Shown here piece by piece: positions 27,381 through 36,775 of a stretch of DNA of 64,000 nt; the stretch's first letter is position 1; each line of letters starts with the position of its first letter. A program made the translations under genes and the position numbers. The notes beneath the pieces are model-generated. The model was not told where the DNA came from and did not search any database. It worked only from the letters and a program-made list of their open reading frames with translations. The stretch is from Saprospiraceae bacterium (GTDB taxonomy: Bacteria; Bacteroidota; Bacteroidia; Chitinophagales; Saprospiraceae): contig BQJU01000009.1 of the NCBI GenBank assembly GCA_021604865.1, forward strand, positions 62,001 through 126,000. The letters run 5' to 3'.

Positions 27381-27472
27381 GTGTCCTTTTTTGAATCTCT
27401 CCGTCTAAAAATATAGTTTTAAACATGTATTATTCGGAAAAAACCTTCCTAAACTAAAAAAAAATCATTTCT

Positions 27473-28090
27473 ATGGACTTAATGAATCTATTACAAGGAC
27501 AAATATCCGATAACCTCGTTGAGCAATTGAGCCAACAACTTGGTGGGGCGGACAAACAACAAACGGCAGCCGCAACTTCCGGTATCATGACCACCCTAAT
27601 GGGTGCACTTGCCAAAAATGCAGCATCGCCCGAAGGAGCCCAATCGCTGAACAATGCCCTTGAGCGTGACCATGACGGTAGCATTCTCAACGATGTCATG
27701 GGCATGTTGGGAGGTAATACTCAAACCAGCAACTCCAAAATGCTCAATGGATCTGGTATAGTCAAACATATCCTGGGTGATCGTCAGGGTGGTGCAGTCA
27801 ATATGATTAGCCAAATGAGCGGCCTTGATTCTTCCCAAACAGGAAGTTTGATGACCATGCTCGCGCCTGTGATCATGGGCGCATTGGGACAAACCAAACG
27901 CCAGCAAGGGTTGGATGTAGGTGGTATAGCCTCATTGCTTTCAGGAACTGTACAATCTCAGCAAGCTAAAAATCCAACGATGGGTTTGGTGACTAGCTTC
28001 CTCGATAGTGATGGAGACGGTAGTATCGTAGACGATGTGGCAGGAATGGGATTAAAATTTCTAGGTGGGCTATTTAAAGGAAGAAAATAA
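27473..28090 (+). CDS. DUF937 domain protein
   Basis: A 205-residue protein of the DUF937 family, with the typical beginning MNLLQGQISDNLVEQLSQQLG and two or three copies of an alanine/methionine-rich helical motif (SGIMTTLMGALAKNA at ~40-55, MLAPVIMGALGQTKR ~125-140). Each is linked to a calcium-loop-like DHDGSI or DSDGDGSIVDDVAGM segment (~65 and ~180). No signal peptide or membrane segment is seen. The function of the family is unknown. A strong terminator precedes and another follows, so it is an isolated transcription unit. Confidence 0.9.
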   Translation: MDLMNLLQGQISDNLVEQLSQQLGGADKQQTAAATSGIMTTLMGALAKNAASPEGAQSLNNALERDHDGSILNDVMGMLGGNTQTSNSKMLNGSGIVKHILGDRQGGAVNMISQMSGLDSSQTGSLMTMLAPVIMGALGQTKRQQGLDVGGIASLLSGTVQSQQAKNPTMGLVTSFLDSDGDGSIVDDVAGMGLKFLGGLFKGRK

Positions 28091-28110
28091 AATAGTTTTA
28101 TAAAATACAT

Positions 28111-28141
28111 AAAGCCTCGTGAGCAAAACTCGCGGGGCTTT
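28111..28141. terminator. Terminator hairpin after DUF937 gene
   Basis: AAAGCCTCGTGAG pairs with CTCGCGGGGCTTT over 13 bp (two or three G-T pairs) around a CAAAA loop, with T/A-rich flanks. It lies between the convergent DUF937 and tatA genes and could end both. Confidence 0.85.
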
Positions 28142-28173
28142 ATTCGTAGGAAGCCTGTTTGTGGGCAAAAAAA

Positions 28174-28410
28174 CTACTCTGCTGTCTTTTCCCGCTTTTT
28201 TTCTGCCTCTTTGCGTTCTGTTTCATTCATCCCTTCTTTCAATTCACTTTCAATGGTAGATCTGGCAGTATTGAATTCACGGATTCCCTTGCCAATGCCA
28301 CGCATCAGTTCTGGAATTTTCTTACCTCCAAACAGTAGTAGGATTGCAAAGAAAATCACAATCATCTCCGGCCCGAAAAAGTTGAATAATAATATGGTTT
28401 CCATAATCAA
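28174..28410 (-). CDS. tatA: Sec-independent protein translocase subunit TatA/TatE
   Basis: A 78-residue protein with one N-terminal membrane helix ([18 protein letters not shown]), the FGGKKIPEL hinge, an amphipathic helix ([14 protein letters not shown]) and a charged C-terminal tail rich in Glu and Lys. These are the hallmarks of TatA, which forms the pore for folded proteins exported by twin-arginine signals. Two Met codons at the start (M1 and M3) are equally possible. tatC is not in the window. Confidence 0.93.
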   Translation of the reverse strand: MIMETILLFNFFGPEMIVIFFAILLLFGGKKIPELMRGIGKGIREFNTARSTIESELKEGMNETERKEAEKKREKTAE

Positions 28411-28571
28411 TAAATTTATTGGTGTAAAATTACGCCTTTTTCATCTCTGACGCACGATTTAAGGGTAAAACATTTTACGAGCATGCTTGGGAAGCCAAAA
28501 CTTGGATTAGCCTCTAAACTTGCTCTTATTCAGATCAATCACCAACCCGAAGGTTTAATTGGTTTAGGTGA

Positions 28572-29525
28572 TTATTTTTTCAATCCAATCTCACGAAGGC
28601 GCTCATCCAGATAATCTCCTGCTGTAATTGGCTCATAAACCAATGGCCGCTCTGCAGTTACACAACTTTCCAGACTGCTTAGATCCATATTGCTTCTTGG
28701 ATGCAGGAAAAATGGGATAGATAGGCGTGGTTGGTGCCACATCTCTTTGGGTGGATTGACGACCCGATGTGTCGTTGATTTCAGGTAATTATTGGTTAGA
28801 CGCTGCAACATATCCCCTACATTGATCACAATCTCATCTTCTTCAGGGGTAATATCGACCCATTTGTCCTCCTTGTTCAACAATTGCAAACCTCCAGCAG
28901 ATGCACCAACCAACAACGTGATTAAATTAATATCCTCGTGTTGTTCCGCACGAATAGCAGATTCCGGCTCCTGAGTTATGGGTGGGTAATAAATAGAGCG
29001 TAGGATGCTATTTCCATTGTGGATTTTTGCATCAAAATAATCCTCTTGCAACCCCAGATGAAGCGCTATAGCTCGTAACAACTCGCCACCAGCCTTTTCA
29101 AAAGCCTTGTATAGTTTGATCCCCAAATCGGTGAATTCGGGTTTTTCTTTTACTTTAACATTATCCGGATAATAATCCTGGATTGGGTCATCATCCGTCA
29201 CTTCCTGTCCAATTTGAAAAAATTCTTTCAAATCAGCCACTTGAGATTGCTTCGCGTGTTCTTTGCCAAATGAAGTATACCCCCGCTGGCCTGCCATGCC
29301 CTTAATTTCATAATTACTCTTAATCCAGTTTGGCAACTGGAAAAAAGCATTAGATGCATCGTAAAAGCCATGGATTAGTTCATTAGAAATCCCATGATTG
29401 ACAACTCCCACAAATCCTATTTCGTGGAAAGCATTGCCCAGTTTATCAACAAAGGCCTGTCTTTCTTCTTCATTTCCATTTACGAATTTGGACAAATCAA
29501 CTACAGGTATTACTCTTTCCGCCAT
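28572..29525 (-). CDS. Isopenicillin N synthase-like 2-oxoglutarate/Fe(II) oxygenase
   Basis: A 317-residue cytosolic dioxygenase. The DIOX_N domain (VIPVVDLSKFVNG, FHEIGFVGVVNHGIS) is at the N-terminus. The iron ligands are visible in the jelly roll: His and Asp of AEQHEDINLITLL (~220) and His of LKSTTHRVVNP (~278), and the 2-oxoglutarate-binding PRLSIPFFLHP (RxS) follows. The family includes many oxidases of small molecules and plant-like hormone enzymes, so the substrate cannot be given. It lies upstream of tatA on the same strand, with ~160 bp between. Confidence 0.92.
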   Translation of the reverse strand: MAERVIPVVDLSKFVNGNEEERQAFVDKLGNAFHEIGFVGVVNHGISNELIHGFYDASNAFFQLPNWIKSNYEIKGMAGQRGYTSFGKEHAKQSQVADLKEFFQIGQEVTDDDPIQDYYPDNVKVKEKPEFTDLGIKLYKAFEKAGGELLRAIALHLGLQEDYFDAKIHNGNSILRSIYYPPITQEPESAIRAEQHEDINLITLLVGASAGGLQLLNKEDKWVDITPEEDEIVINVGDMLQRLTNNYLKSTTHRVVNPPKEMWHQPRLSIPFFLHPRSNMDLSSLESCVTAERPLVYEPITAGDYLDERLREIGLKK

Positions 29526-29629
29526 TATTCTAGTTTTTCAAAATTAAATTGGCCTCAAATTTAACACTTTCCTGGCATTAGGGTCGATAAAAGCGTTTGT
29601 TTTCGCTACTTATCCTTCAAAAAGGGTAT

Positions 29630-30670
29630 TTATCGCCGGGGTTTATAGCGAGATTTTTCCAATATTTGCTGAGCATCACGTAATTCAATCAGATCCCGCA
29701 ATCGTGTTTCCGGATAGTTTCTCATGTATTTTTTAATAATCTGCCAGCCCAACCAATTGGCTGTTCGCCCCGGAGCTTCATCAGGCATGCCCGGTGAGTT
29801 TGGACTATAATCCACTAGCTTGCGAATTTTTTGCCACTCCGTTGAATAGAGTAGATTTTCCCCGAGCAAATAAGCCCACATTTCCAGTTCATTATCATTC
29901 AGCCACTTCATTTGTTTGCTGGTCACCTCCACTTTAATGCTATCCTGGGTATAGGGCAACAACTGGTCCAGGATATAAAGTTTTTTCCCATTGTGCATCA
30001 TCAGATCGAGCAATCGCTCTCCAGAAGGTTCCCCCAACAGGTCTTCAACCAATACCTGCATTGTTTTTGATACCAGGTGCTCCTTGGTAAATGTTCGGGA
30101 CATATATTCAGAAAAAGCCGGATTGGCGGGGTTGATCGCCTGGTAGGGATAGGCCGTACCTAGGAAAAAATCCAGCCCTACTGCCAACGAATTTTCTCCA
30201 TAGATAAATGCCGCCAGTGTGTATTCTGAAATGAAAGTCGTAATATCGGGTGTAGGAAGTTCTGGAAAATAATGCTTTAAAAACCGGAATGCCTGAGCGA
30301 ATTCGGCCTGTTCCTCATCCATATTGCTGTACAACACCATACAGGTATCGTAAAGTTGCTGTATTGGTGGATGCGTGATGAAACCTTTGATATAAGCTGT
30401 TTCTTCTTCAGGTTTGATGCGCTCACCGTCGAGGCCGAGAATTTGTCCAAAATACAAAGGATCAAAAACAGGATAGAGGCCTTCTAACTGTGTCAGGCCC
30501 GTCTCAAGCGTACTGGTATCCAAAGAAAAAAGGTCTTTTTCAAAGCGACGTACCTTAACATCTACAACAATGTCGGATACATCCGGAATATATTTCTGGT
30601 CTTCTGTTTGGCAACTGAAGAACGAAATTGCCAAAAGGACGTTGTAAATAGTAGCTTTTTTGTAACTCAT
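29630..30670 (-). CDS. gldB: Gliding motility lipoprotein GldB
   Basis: A ~346-residue lipoprotein. The start at 30670 (MSYKKATIYNVLLAISFF) gives a lipobox with Cys at about 20 (FFSC); a longer frame would bury the signal. The mature protein begins with the GldB pattern VDVKVRRFEKDLFSLDT and YPVFDPLYFGQILGLDG. Later segments LPTPDITTFISEYTLAAFIYG and GLDFFLG resemble the inactive zinc-metallopeptidase fold of this family. GldB is required for gliding and for the type IX secretion/gliding machinery in Flavobacterium. This suits the four T9SS clients in the window. It is divergent from the next gene. Confidence 0.9.
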   Translation of the reverse strand: MSYKKATIYNVLLAISFFSCQTEDQKYIPDVSDIVVDVKVRRFEKDLFSLDTSTLETGLTQLEGLYPVFDPLYFGQILGLDGERIKPEEETAYIKGFITHPPIQQLYDTCMVLYSNMDEEQAEFAQAFRFLKHYFPELPTPDITTFISEYTLAAFIYGENSLAVGLDFFLGTAYPYQAINPANPAFSEYMSRTFTKEHLVSKTMQVLVEDLLGEPSGERLLDLMMHNGKKLYILDQLLPYTQDSIKVEVTSKQMKWLNDNELEMWAYLLGENLLYSTEWQKIRKLVDYSPNSPGMPDEAPGRTANWLGWQIIKKYMRNYPETRLRDLIELRDAQQILEKSRYKPRR

Positions 30671-30777
30671 TTCCTGAAAAAGCGGGATTTTCGTGACCAA
30701 CCTATAAATTTGCGTCAAAGTTAAACGTTTGCATGATCAAGTGTTCGTAATATTGTCACACACAAAACTGTTGAATA

Positions 30778-31509
30778 ATGAAAAAAATTGTTGCCATCTC
30801 TGCCTTTTTAATGAGCATATCCTTAATTGCGAGTGCACAGGAATCTATTCGCTTTGGATTTCAACTTAGCCCCGCATTTTCGTGGATGGCCTCCAACTCT
30901 TCACGCATCAACACCAGTGGAACAAACCTTGGCATTAAACTGGGTATGGTAGGAGAATATTATTTCGCGGAAAACTATGCGTTTACCAGCGGAATCGGTT
31001 TTCATTTCAATTCCGGCGGAACCCTGCTTTATGATTTCCCCGGTTCCTATTGGAAAAAAACCGACTTGCCTGATCCCCTCAAAAGTTTATCTGCTGATAC
31101 CAAACTAAAATACGACATTCAGTACCTCGAAATTCCTGTCGGTTTAAAAATGCGCACCCGTGAATTCGGTTATATCCGCTATTTTATGGAGCCCAATTTG
31201 GTCTTTGGCTTTAGAACCCAAGCGAGAGGAACCATCAAGGATCCGGGCAAAACCGGGGAAGACGAAGAAAAATACAATATTAGAAAGGAAGTCAACCTGC
31301 TCAATCTATCCTGGGGCATAAATGCTGGCATCGAATACACCGTCTCAGAAAATACCAGTTTGATTGGTGGCATTGGTTTCCAGGTCGGATTTACCGACGC
31401 CACAGATGACAGCGGTACTGAATTTTATCCTTTACCTACCGACGATAGAAGGGAAGATTCTAAAGGCACCGTTGGGGCCATAGTATTGCGTCTTGGTGTG
31501 ATGTTTTAA
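30778..31509 (+). CDS. PorT-like outer-membrane beta-barrel protein
   Basis: A 243-residue protein with a signal peptide (1-20, cleavage after SASAQ or similar) and the repetitive beta-strand pattern of an outer-membrane barrel. The segment DIQYLEIPVGLKMRTREFG is the typical PorT/OMP_b-brl_2 signature, followed by YFMEPNLVFGFR and NAGIEYTVSENTSLIGGIGF. PorT is needed for maturation of T9SS clients in Porphyromonas, but many family members have other or unknown roles. Divergent from gldB with about 110 bp between. Confidence 0.82.
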   Translation: MKKIVAISAFLMSISLIASAQESIRFGFQLSPAFSWMASNSSRINTSGTNLGIKLGMVGEYYFAENYAFTSGIGFHFNSGGTLLYDFPGSYWKKTDLPDPLKSLSADTKLKYDIQYLEIPVGLKMRTREFGYIRYFMEPNLVFGFRTQARGTIKDPGKTGEDEEKYNIRKEVNLLNLSWGINAGIEYTVSENTSLIGGIGFQVGFTDATDDSGTEFYPLPTDDRREDSKGTVGAIVLRLGVMF

Positions 31510-31522
31510 ATAGTATCGTATA

Positions 31523-31603
31523 GAGCTTGTTTGGAAGCATGCCTGGAAGCTAGAAAACAACTTTCTCCTGGCTTCCAGGTCTGTGTTCCTGGAGCTTGTT
31601 TGG
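31523..31603. repeat. Hairpin flanked by 12-bp direct repeats
   Basis: GAGCTTGTTTGG occurs at 31523-31534 and 31592-31603. Between them CCTGGAAGC (31542-31550) is complementary to GCTTCCAGG (31571-31579). It separates the barrel gene from nadC and could act as the barrel's terminator; the flanking repeats are unexplained. Confidence 0.6.
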
Positions 31604-31633
31604 TATTAATACCATTGAATTTCCTTATCTTTG
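31600..31633 (+). promoter_or_regulatory. Predicted nadC promoter
   Basis: TATCTTTG at 31626-31633 fits TAnnTTTG, and TTG at 31600-31602 is 23 bp upstream. The ATG is 66 bp downstream. Confidence 0.45.
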
Positions 31634-31699
31634 CACTCCTTTTTTGCAAAGGGTCGATTTTATGATCGTACAATTCAAATATTCAACTAAAAACCAAAT

Positions 31700-32581
31700 A
31701 TGGGAAATACACAACTGCCAGATCTGGATAGCCTGATTGACAATTTCATTACCCGTGCTCTTGAGGAAGATGTGCGCAGTGGCGATCATACCTCATTGGC
31801 CTGCATTCCGGTGGGTTCTCGTAGTCGTGCCCGCCTATTGGTCAAAGATCCTGGAGTGATCGCCGGCGTAGAAGTGGCCAAGCGGATATTTCAAAAGGTG
31901 GACCCACAAGCCCAGGTTGACATCAATATCGTGGATGGCAGTGATATCAACATCGGGGATATTATTTTTGAGGTGGAATGTAATACACTGGCATTGCTCA
32001 AAGCCGAACGTGTAGCACTCAACACGATGCAACGTATGAGTGGTATTGCAACCCTCAGCAATCGATTCAAATTTGAGGTTGAAGATCTTCCTGTCCGAAT
32101 TTTGGATACCCGCAAAACGATTCCTACCATCCGGTTTCTGGAAAAATGGGCCGTTCGTTTGGGCGGTTGCGAAAATTACCGCGATGGCCTATACGACTGG
32201 ATCATGATCAAAGACAACCACATTGATGCCTGTGGTGGTATTCGGCAAGCGATAGAACAAGTAGAAGCCTATCAAAAAGCCAATCAACTCAACCTTTCGG
32301 TCACCATTGAGGTGCGCAACCTGGTTGAACTTCACGAAGTGTTGGACGTAGGCAAGGTAACCCGCATTATGCTCGACAACTTTGAACTGACGCTGCTCAA
32401 AGAAGCCCTCGCTACCATCAATGGCCGCTTCCAAACCGAAGCTTCTGGAGGTATCAATATCCATACCATACGTCGCATTGCCAAAACGGGCGTAGATTTC
32501 ATTTCCGTAGGAGCCCTTACCCATTCTGCGCTTAGCCTTGACTTGAGCTTGAAAGTCGTTAAGGAAGGAGAAGAGGAGTGA
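31700..32581 (+). CDS. nadC: Nicotinate-nucleotide diphosphorylase (carboxylating), quinolinate phosphoribosyltransferase
   Basis: A 293-residue cytosolic enzyme that joins quinolinate and PRPP to give nicotinate mononucleotide in de novo NAD synthesis. Family hallmarks are EEDVRSGDHTSLACIP near the start, ERVALNTMQRMSGIAT, the phosphoribosyl-binding ILDTRKTIPTIRFLEKWAV, LGGCENYRDGLYDWIMIKDN and SGGINIHTIRRIAKTGVDFISVGALTHS. The length is normal. nadA and nadB are not close by. A predicted TAnnTTTG promoter lies 66 bp upstream. Confidence 0.97.
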   Translation: MGNTQLPDLDSLIDNFITRALEEDVRSGDHTSLACIPVGSRSRARLLVKDPGVIAGVEVAKRIFQKVDPQAQVDINIVDGSDINIGDIIFEVECNTLALLKAERVALNTMQRMSGIATLSNRFKFEVEDLPVRILDTRKTIPTIRFLEKWAVRLGGCENYRDGLYDWIMIKDNHIDACGGIRQAIEQVEAYQKANQLNLSVTIEVRNLVELHEVLDVGKVTRIMLDNFELTLLKEALATINGRFQTEASGGINIHTIRRIAKTGVDFISVGALTHSALSLDLSLKVVKEGEEE

Positions 32582-32928
32582 AAACAGGAATGAGGAATGA
32601 GGCGCTTTGTCAAACCGGTCTCTATCACCACTGAACGTGAAACGATCTGACCGGTTTGGCCAATACGATCTGTCTTCTATAAGCATACCTGGTTGGGTCT
32701 TGTCCAAACTATAACTGTCTTTTTTTCGTTATAATGGCAAAATTTGTTGCAAAGTGCGAGGTTACGTATTTTGTTTTTAACAATTGGTAAGTATTTAGTA
32801 ACAAGTTGGATGAATAAAGTACACCAAAGTTAAAAGTCTGTTAAAGTATCCTCTTGCGTTCTGTTAATACCTAATTTTGTAAGGTTCACAGTGTAAACAA
32901 TAATTCCAAAACTTGCACGATAATATCG
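32582..32928. other. Intergenic region with a GTCAGATCG-type repeat and hairpin
   Basis: CAAACCGGTC (32611-32620) and GACCGGTTTG (32649-32658) form a perfect 10-bp inverted repeat, a likely nadC terminator. The 16 bases at 32637-32652 are the reverse complement of 1798-1813, so this gap shares the dispersed repeat family. TAATTTTG at 32872-32879 fits the -7 promoter consensus for the kinase gene, but no ideally spaced -33 TTG is seen (TTG at 32854 leaves 15 bp). Confidence 0.6.
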
Positions 32929-34452
32929 ATGAATAAGAAAGCTATTTGGGCAATCATAGGGCTGATGAGCCTAGCAGTAATTGGGGTAGTTTGGCTACAG
33001 ATGAGCTTGATACAAACGTCGATGAAAGTCAACGAAGAAAAGTTTGACAAAAACGTTTTCAATGCTCTTAATTCTGTAGTTAACCGTTTGGAGTATAATG
33101 AAAAACGGGAGGCTTTCCACTTGCATGGAAATGGTTATTCTATTAGTTATCTAAGCGGTGACCTTCAAGGTCTGGCAGGCAGCAACAATGTCAATGCCGG
33201 CAAGGTCGACTTCTCTTTTAAACAGGTAGCCGGAAAACCAGGTGCTTTAGACCGTTTGATGGCTGACGTTTTGGATTTTGGGTATTGTACTAATTGTTTG
33301 CGAAAGCGAGACGAAAAAATGCAGCGGCTAATGATGTACAATACGCGCAATGATTTTGTGCCGCTGGAAGAACGCATTAAGTTAGACCAACTGGATAATG
33401 CCCTACGTCAGGAACTTGGCAATCAGGGTATCAATACAGATTTTAATTACGGCATATTTTCTAAGCGCCGCAAAACTTTTGTCATTGTTGACAACCATTA
33501 TGTAGTGGAAGAACCACAACCGGAGGACGGACAATCCGGCTTTAAACAATTGTATGGATCCGATTACCAGGTTCACTTATTCCCTGAAGATCAAACATCG
33601 CCTGGCTTGTTGATGATCCATTTCCCTTCTAAAACCAGTGTAGTGTGGAGTTCCCTTTGGTTAAATTTTTTGGGAACCATCCTCTTTACAGCAGTCATCC
33701 TTTTCTGTTTTGCCTATACCATCAATGTAATTTTCCAACAGAAAAAACTATCAGAGATGAAGACCGACTTCATCAACAACATGACGCATGAATTCAAAAC
33801 GCCAATTGCAACGATTTCCCTGGCTGCTGATTCAATTACCAGTCCGATGGTCTCCGGTAATTTGCAAAAAGTGCAGCGTTTTGCTAGCATCATCAAGCAG
33901 GAAAACAAGCGCATGAACAACCAGGTAGAAAAAGTATTACAGATGGCCCGAATTGATAAACGGGAGTACTCCCTGAAACTTTCTCCGGTCAATGTGCACG
34001 ACATCATAGAACACGCCGTGGAAAATATCAGCCTTCAAGTGGAAAGGAAAGATGGAATAGTCAGTGCGGAACTGGAAGCAGGTAATCCGGTAGTAGAGGG
34101 TGATATGACGCATATTTCTAATGTAATTAACAATTTACTAGACAATGCAAACAAGTATTCTCCGGAAAAACCTGAAATTTCTGTACACACGCGCAATCTA
34201 CCCAACGGTGTTGAAGTTATAGTAAAGGACCGTGGAATTGGCATGAGCAAGGAAGCGCGCAAACATATATTTGATAAATTTTACCGGGTACATACCGGCA
34301 ACTTACACGATGTAAAAGGCTTTGGTCTAGGGTTGAGTTATGTAAAGGCCATGATGACTGCCCACAAAGGTGAAATTGACGTGAAAAGTGAACCGGGGAA
34401 AGGCAGTAGTTTCGTGCTGTTTTTTCCATATCAGGTAGAAACAAAACATTAA
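32929..34452 (+). CDS. Sensor histidine kinase, RprX-like
   Basis: A 507-residue inner-membrane kinase. Helix 1 is at ~5-26, a periplasmic sensor of about 210 residues follows, and helix 2 lies at ~245-268. The HisKA phosphoacceptor motif NNMTHEFKTPIATI (His ~287) is followed by the HATPase domain: N-box NVINNLLDNANKYS, G1 VIVKDRGIGMSKE, F-box IFDKFYRVHTGN and G2 GFGLGLSYV. The sequence style matches RprX of Bacteroides, which pairs with RprY. The response regulator is the next gene, ~80 bp downstream. The periplasmic part has a CTNC pair near residue 125. The signal is unknown. Confidence 0.92.
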   Translation: MNKKAIWAIIGLMSLAVIGVVWLQMSLIQTSMKVNEEKFDKNVFNALNSVVNRLEYNEKREAFHLHGNGYSISYLSGDLQGLAGSNNVNAGKVDFSFKQVAGKPGALDRLMADVLDFGYCTNCLRKRDEKMQRLMMYNTRNDFVPLEERIKLDQLDNALRQELGNQGINTDFNYGIFSKRRKTFVIVDNHYVVEEPQPEDGQSGFKQLYGSDYQVHLFPEDQTSPGLLMIHFPSKTSVVWSSLWLNFLGTILFTAVILFCFAYTINVIFQQKKLSEMKTDFINNMTHEFKTPIATISLAADSITSPMVSGNLQKVQRFASIIKQENKRMNNQVEKVLQMARIDKREYSLKLSPVNVHDIIEHAVENISLQVERKDGIVSAELEAGNPVVEGDMTHISNVINNLLDNANKYSPEKPEISVHTRNLPNGVEVIVKDRGIGMSKEARKHIFDKFYRVHTGNLHDVKGFGLGLSYVKAMMTAHKGEIDVKSEPGKGSSFVLFFPYQVETKH

Positions 34453-34531
34453 CCCTTAATATCATCCCTAACCTAAATCTTCAAAATTTTGGCCCGGAGA
34501 TTTTGGCGGGAAACAAGTAAAACTATCTATT

Positions 34532-35254
34532 ATGGCAAATGACAAAATCCTATTAGTAGAAGATGATCAGAACTTTGGGGATGTATTAAAGTCTTATTTA
34601 GAAATGCACGATTATGATGTTACCCTAGCCACCGATGGTGCTCAGGGCCTGGAAAGTTATAATAGAGGACAATATGATTTGTGTATATTCGATGTGATGA
34701 TGCCTAAAAAAGACGGATTCACCCTGGCTAAGGAGATCCGTGAAAAGGATATGGAAATGCCCATCATTTTTCTAACGGCAAAGACCATGAAAGACGATGT
34801 GCTTCAGGGTTTTAAAATTGGCGCGGATGATTATATCACCAAGCCATTTAACTCCGAAGAGCTACTCTACCGCATTCAGGCTATCCTGAAACGGAGTCAG
34901 CAAAAAGCAGATCCCAGGGATGAAATCAAGGAATTCAACATCGGAAAATATCACTTTAATTATCCACTTCGCATTCTTACCTACGATTTAGGGAGCTCGG
35001 ATGAAGAAAAATCCAAACTTTCTCCTAAAGAAGCCCAACTTTTACGTATGTTTGCAATGTATATGAACGATATACTTCCACGTTCCGAAGCCTTGACTAA
35101 AATTTGGGGTGAAGACAATTACTTCACGGCACGCAGCATGGACGTCTTTGTTACCAAATTACGCAAATACTTAAAGCAAGACGAAAACATTGAAATCGTC
35201 AATATTCACGGTAACGGATTTCAACTGCTTGTAAAAGCGGAAGAAGAAGCCTAA
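34532..35254 (+). CDS. OmpR-family response regulator, RprY-like
   Basis: A 240-residue regulator. The receiver domain has the acidic pair in LLVEDDQNFGD, the phospho-accepting Asp of CIFDVMMPKKDG (~54), Thr in FLTAKT and Lys in ITKPFN. A short linker leads to the OmpR-type winged helix (LSPKEAQLLRMFAMYMNDILPRSEAL, then ARSMDVFVTKLRKYL, ending VNIHGNGFQLLV). It is partnered with the histidine kinase just upstream and closest in type to RprY. RprY is linked to stress and envelope responses in Bacteroides. Confidence 0.95.
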   Translation: MANDKILLVEDDQNFGDVLKSYLEMHDYDVTLATDGAQGLESYNRGQYDLCIFDVMMPKKDGFTLAKEIREKDMEMPIIFLTAKTMKDDVLQGFKIGADDYITKPFNSEELLYRIQAILKRSQQKADPRDEIKEFNIGKYHFNYPLRILTYDLGSSDEEKSKLSPKEAQLLRMFAMYMNDILPRSEALTKIWGEDNYFTARSMDVFVTKLRKYLKQDENIEIVNIHGNGFQLLVKAEEEA

Positions 35255-35337
35255 TAAAATGACATGTATAGGGTTTTCTCAGGAAAATCTGATATCATAA
35301 GATTAGTTTTTGGGATTATGATTTGGGCTGGGTAGCC

Positions 35338-36420
35338 ATGAGCTACCTGGCTTTTTTTGCGAAAAATCGAACTGTGTACAAACTTCTGCTCAAGCCACTC
35401 TTCTTTACCCTTTCTCCAGAGAAGGCACACCATCTCACTCTTGTTTTACTAAAAACTTTACTTTCCATTCCTTTTTTGAATGGTTGGTTTCGCCGTTGGT
35501 ACCGGGTAGACCATCCGTTGCTCAAACGTGAAATGATGGGACTTCAGTTTTCCAATCCGGTGGGTTTGGCCGCAGGTTTTGACAAAGACGGCAAACATTT
35601 CAAGGCCATGTCTGCGCTGGGTTTTGGTTTTATTGAACTCGGCACGGTTACTCCTAAAGGCCAGGCAGGAAATGTCCAGCCCCGCCTCTTTAGACTGCCA
35701 CAGGACGAAGCCGTCATCAACCGAATGGGATTCAATAATGAAGGGGTAGATGCACTGGTGAATCGCCTCAAACAAGGAAAGCTCCCAGGCCTCATAATTG
35801 GTGGCAATATCGGCAAAAACAAAACTACTCCTAATGAACAGGCCAATGAGGATTACGCTGCCTGTTTTGAAGCCCTTTTTCCTTATGTAGACTACTTTGT
35901 GGTCAATGTTAGTTCGCCCAATACCCCCAATCTTCGTGCCCTCCAGGATAGAGAACCACTGACTCGCTTGCTGAGTCAACTTCAGACCCTCAATAAAGCT
36001 AAAGCAAAAAGCAAGCCTATTCTACTCAAAATTGCCCCCGACCTGACCGAAAGCCAATTGGATGAAATCCTCGAAATTGTCCAATCGACCCGTATTGCAG
36101 GCATCATTGCAACCAATACAACCATCAGCCGGGAAGGACTACTCACGCCACCCGATCAGGTTGAAGCTATTGGCAATGGAGGCCTAAGCGGATACCCCGT
36201 CAAACAGCGTTCTACCGAAATTATTCGTTATTTAAATGATAAGGCTAATGGCCAATTGTTCATCATCGGCGTAGGTGGAATAGCCTCTCCGGAAGATGCA
36301 ATAGAAAAGCTGGAAGCCGGTGCCTCTCTGGTACAAATCTATACTGGCTTGATTTACGAGGGCCCTTCGCTCGTCAAACGCATTAATCAGGCCATCCTAA
36401 GACGAAACAGAACCAACTAG
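35338..36420 (+). CDS. pyrD: Dihydroorotate dehydrogenase (quinone), class 2
   Basis: About 360 residues from the ATG at 35338; an in-frame TTG at 35323 is the only alternative just upstream and is less likely. The class 2 membrane-associated N-terminal helix ([20 protein letters not shown]) is present, then the FMN-barrel motifs [40 protein letters not shown], the catalytic-Ser segment [34 protein letters not shown], and [26 protein letters not shown]. It oxidises dihydroorotate to orotate and passes electrons to menaquinone in UMP synthesis. Confidence 0.96.
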   Translation: MSYLAFFAKNRTVYKLLLKPLFFTLSPEKAHHLTLVLLKTLLSIPFLNGWFRRWYRVDHPLLKREMMGLQFSNPVGLAAGFDKDGKHFKAMSALGFGFIELGTVTPKGQAGNVQPRLFRLPQDEAVINRMGFNNEGVDALVNRLKQGKLPGLIIGGNIGKNKTTPNEQANEDYAACFEALFPYVDYFVVNVSSPNTPNLRALQDREPLTRLLSQLQTLNKAKAKSKPILLKIAPDLTESQLDEILEIVQSTRIAGIIATNTTISREGLLTPPDQVEAIGNGGLSGYPVKQRSTEIIRYLNDKANGQLFIIGVGGIASPEDAIEKLEAGASLVQIYTGLIYEGPSLVKRINQAILRRNRTN

Positions 36421-36775
36421 AATTTCTGGCACCCTTTTTGATTTTAACTCTCCTGTAACCGCAGTTGGTATCGGGTGGGGTTCATGTCTGGAGGGGGTGT
36501 GTAAAATGCGCTCAATCATCCCATGAAAACGACAACCTATGATGTGCCTGCTGTTGATTTTTTTATTTGGCTGTAAATTAATAGTCATGCTATCTGAGAA
36601 AACGAATTCTTTTTACCGGGACATCCGCTTCTGGCTGGTCCTGGCGTCTTTGTGTGTATTGATTTGGTTGAGTGTACAAGGGGGGAATTCGGGCTAGAGA
36701 GGAATGCGGCCGACTTCGCCATTAGGAAATCCTGTTTTGGCAAACACAATATCTACTTATACGCTGACTTTTGCA
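36421..36775. other. Intergenic region containing one possible tiny gene
   Basis: Apart from the small frame at 36587-36697 (listed separately), nothing recognisable is seen. A short AGAGGAATGCGGCCGACTTCGCC tract near 36696 resembles intergenic sequence at 63460. Confidence 0.5.
36587..36697 (+). CDS. Possible small membrane protein (36 residues)
   Basis: ATG at 36587 to TAG at 36697 reads 36 codons. It has a charged N-terminus (MLSEKTNSFYRDIR) then a hydrophobic helix (FWLVLASLCVLIWLSV) and a short polar tail (QGGNSG). That shape is normal for small inner-membrane proteins. There is no clear purine-rich ribosome site, as usual in Bacteroidota. It could be chance; conservation would settle it. 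Confidence 0.4.
   Translation: MLSEKTNSFYRDIRFWLVLASLCVLIWLSVQGGNSG

Larger units (their letters stand above)
26462..27472. other. One-kilobase non-coding region
   Basis: No open frame here resembles a real gene. The first part (26505-26600) is rich in TTCCA/CCATTC words like other intergenic tracts of this window. The second part (26883-27380) holds a series of strong hairpins and ends in a terminator; it is listed separately as a possible structured RNA. Confidence 0.6.

Noticed and set aside
26462-27472. tmRNA, RNase P RNA or a tRNA in the 1-kb gap
   Set aside because: No tRNA-like acceptor end, CCA, or family core sequences could be found, only unassigned hairpins.
28174-28410. TatB rather than TatA
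   Set aside because: The short helix, FGGKKIPEL hinge and small tail are of the TatA/E type, and Bacteroidota generally lack a separate TatB.
35323-35337. TTG start for pyrD at 35323
   Set aside because: The ATG at 35338 gives a normal class 2 N-terminus, and the extra five residues add nothing recognisable.
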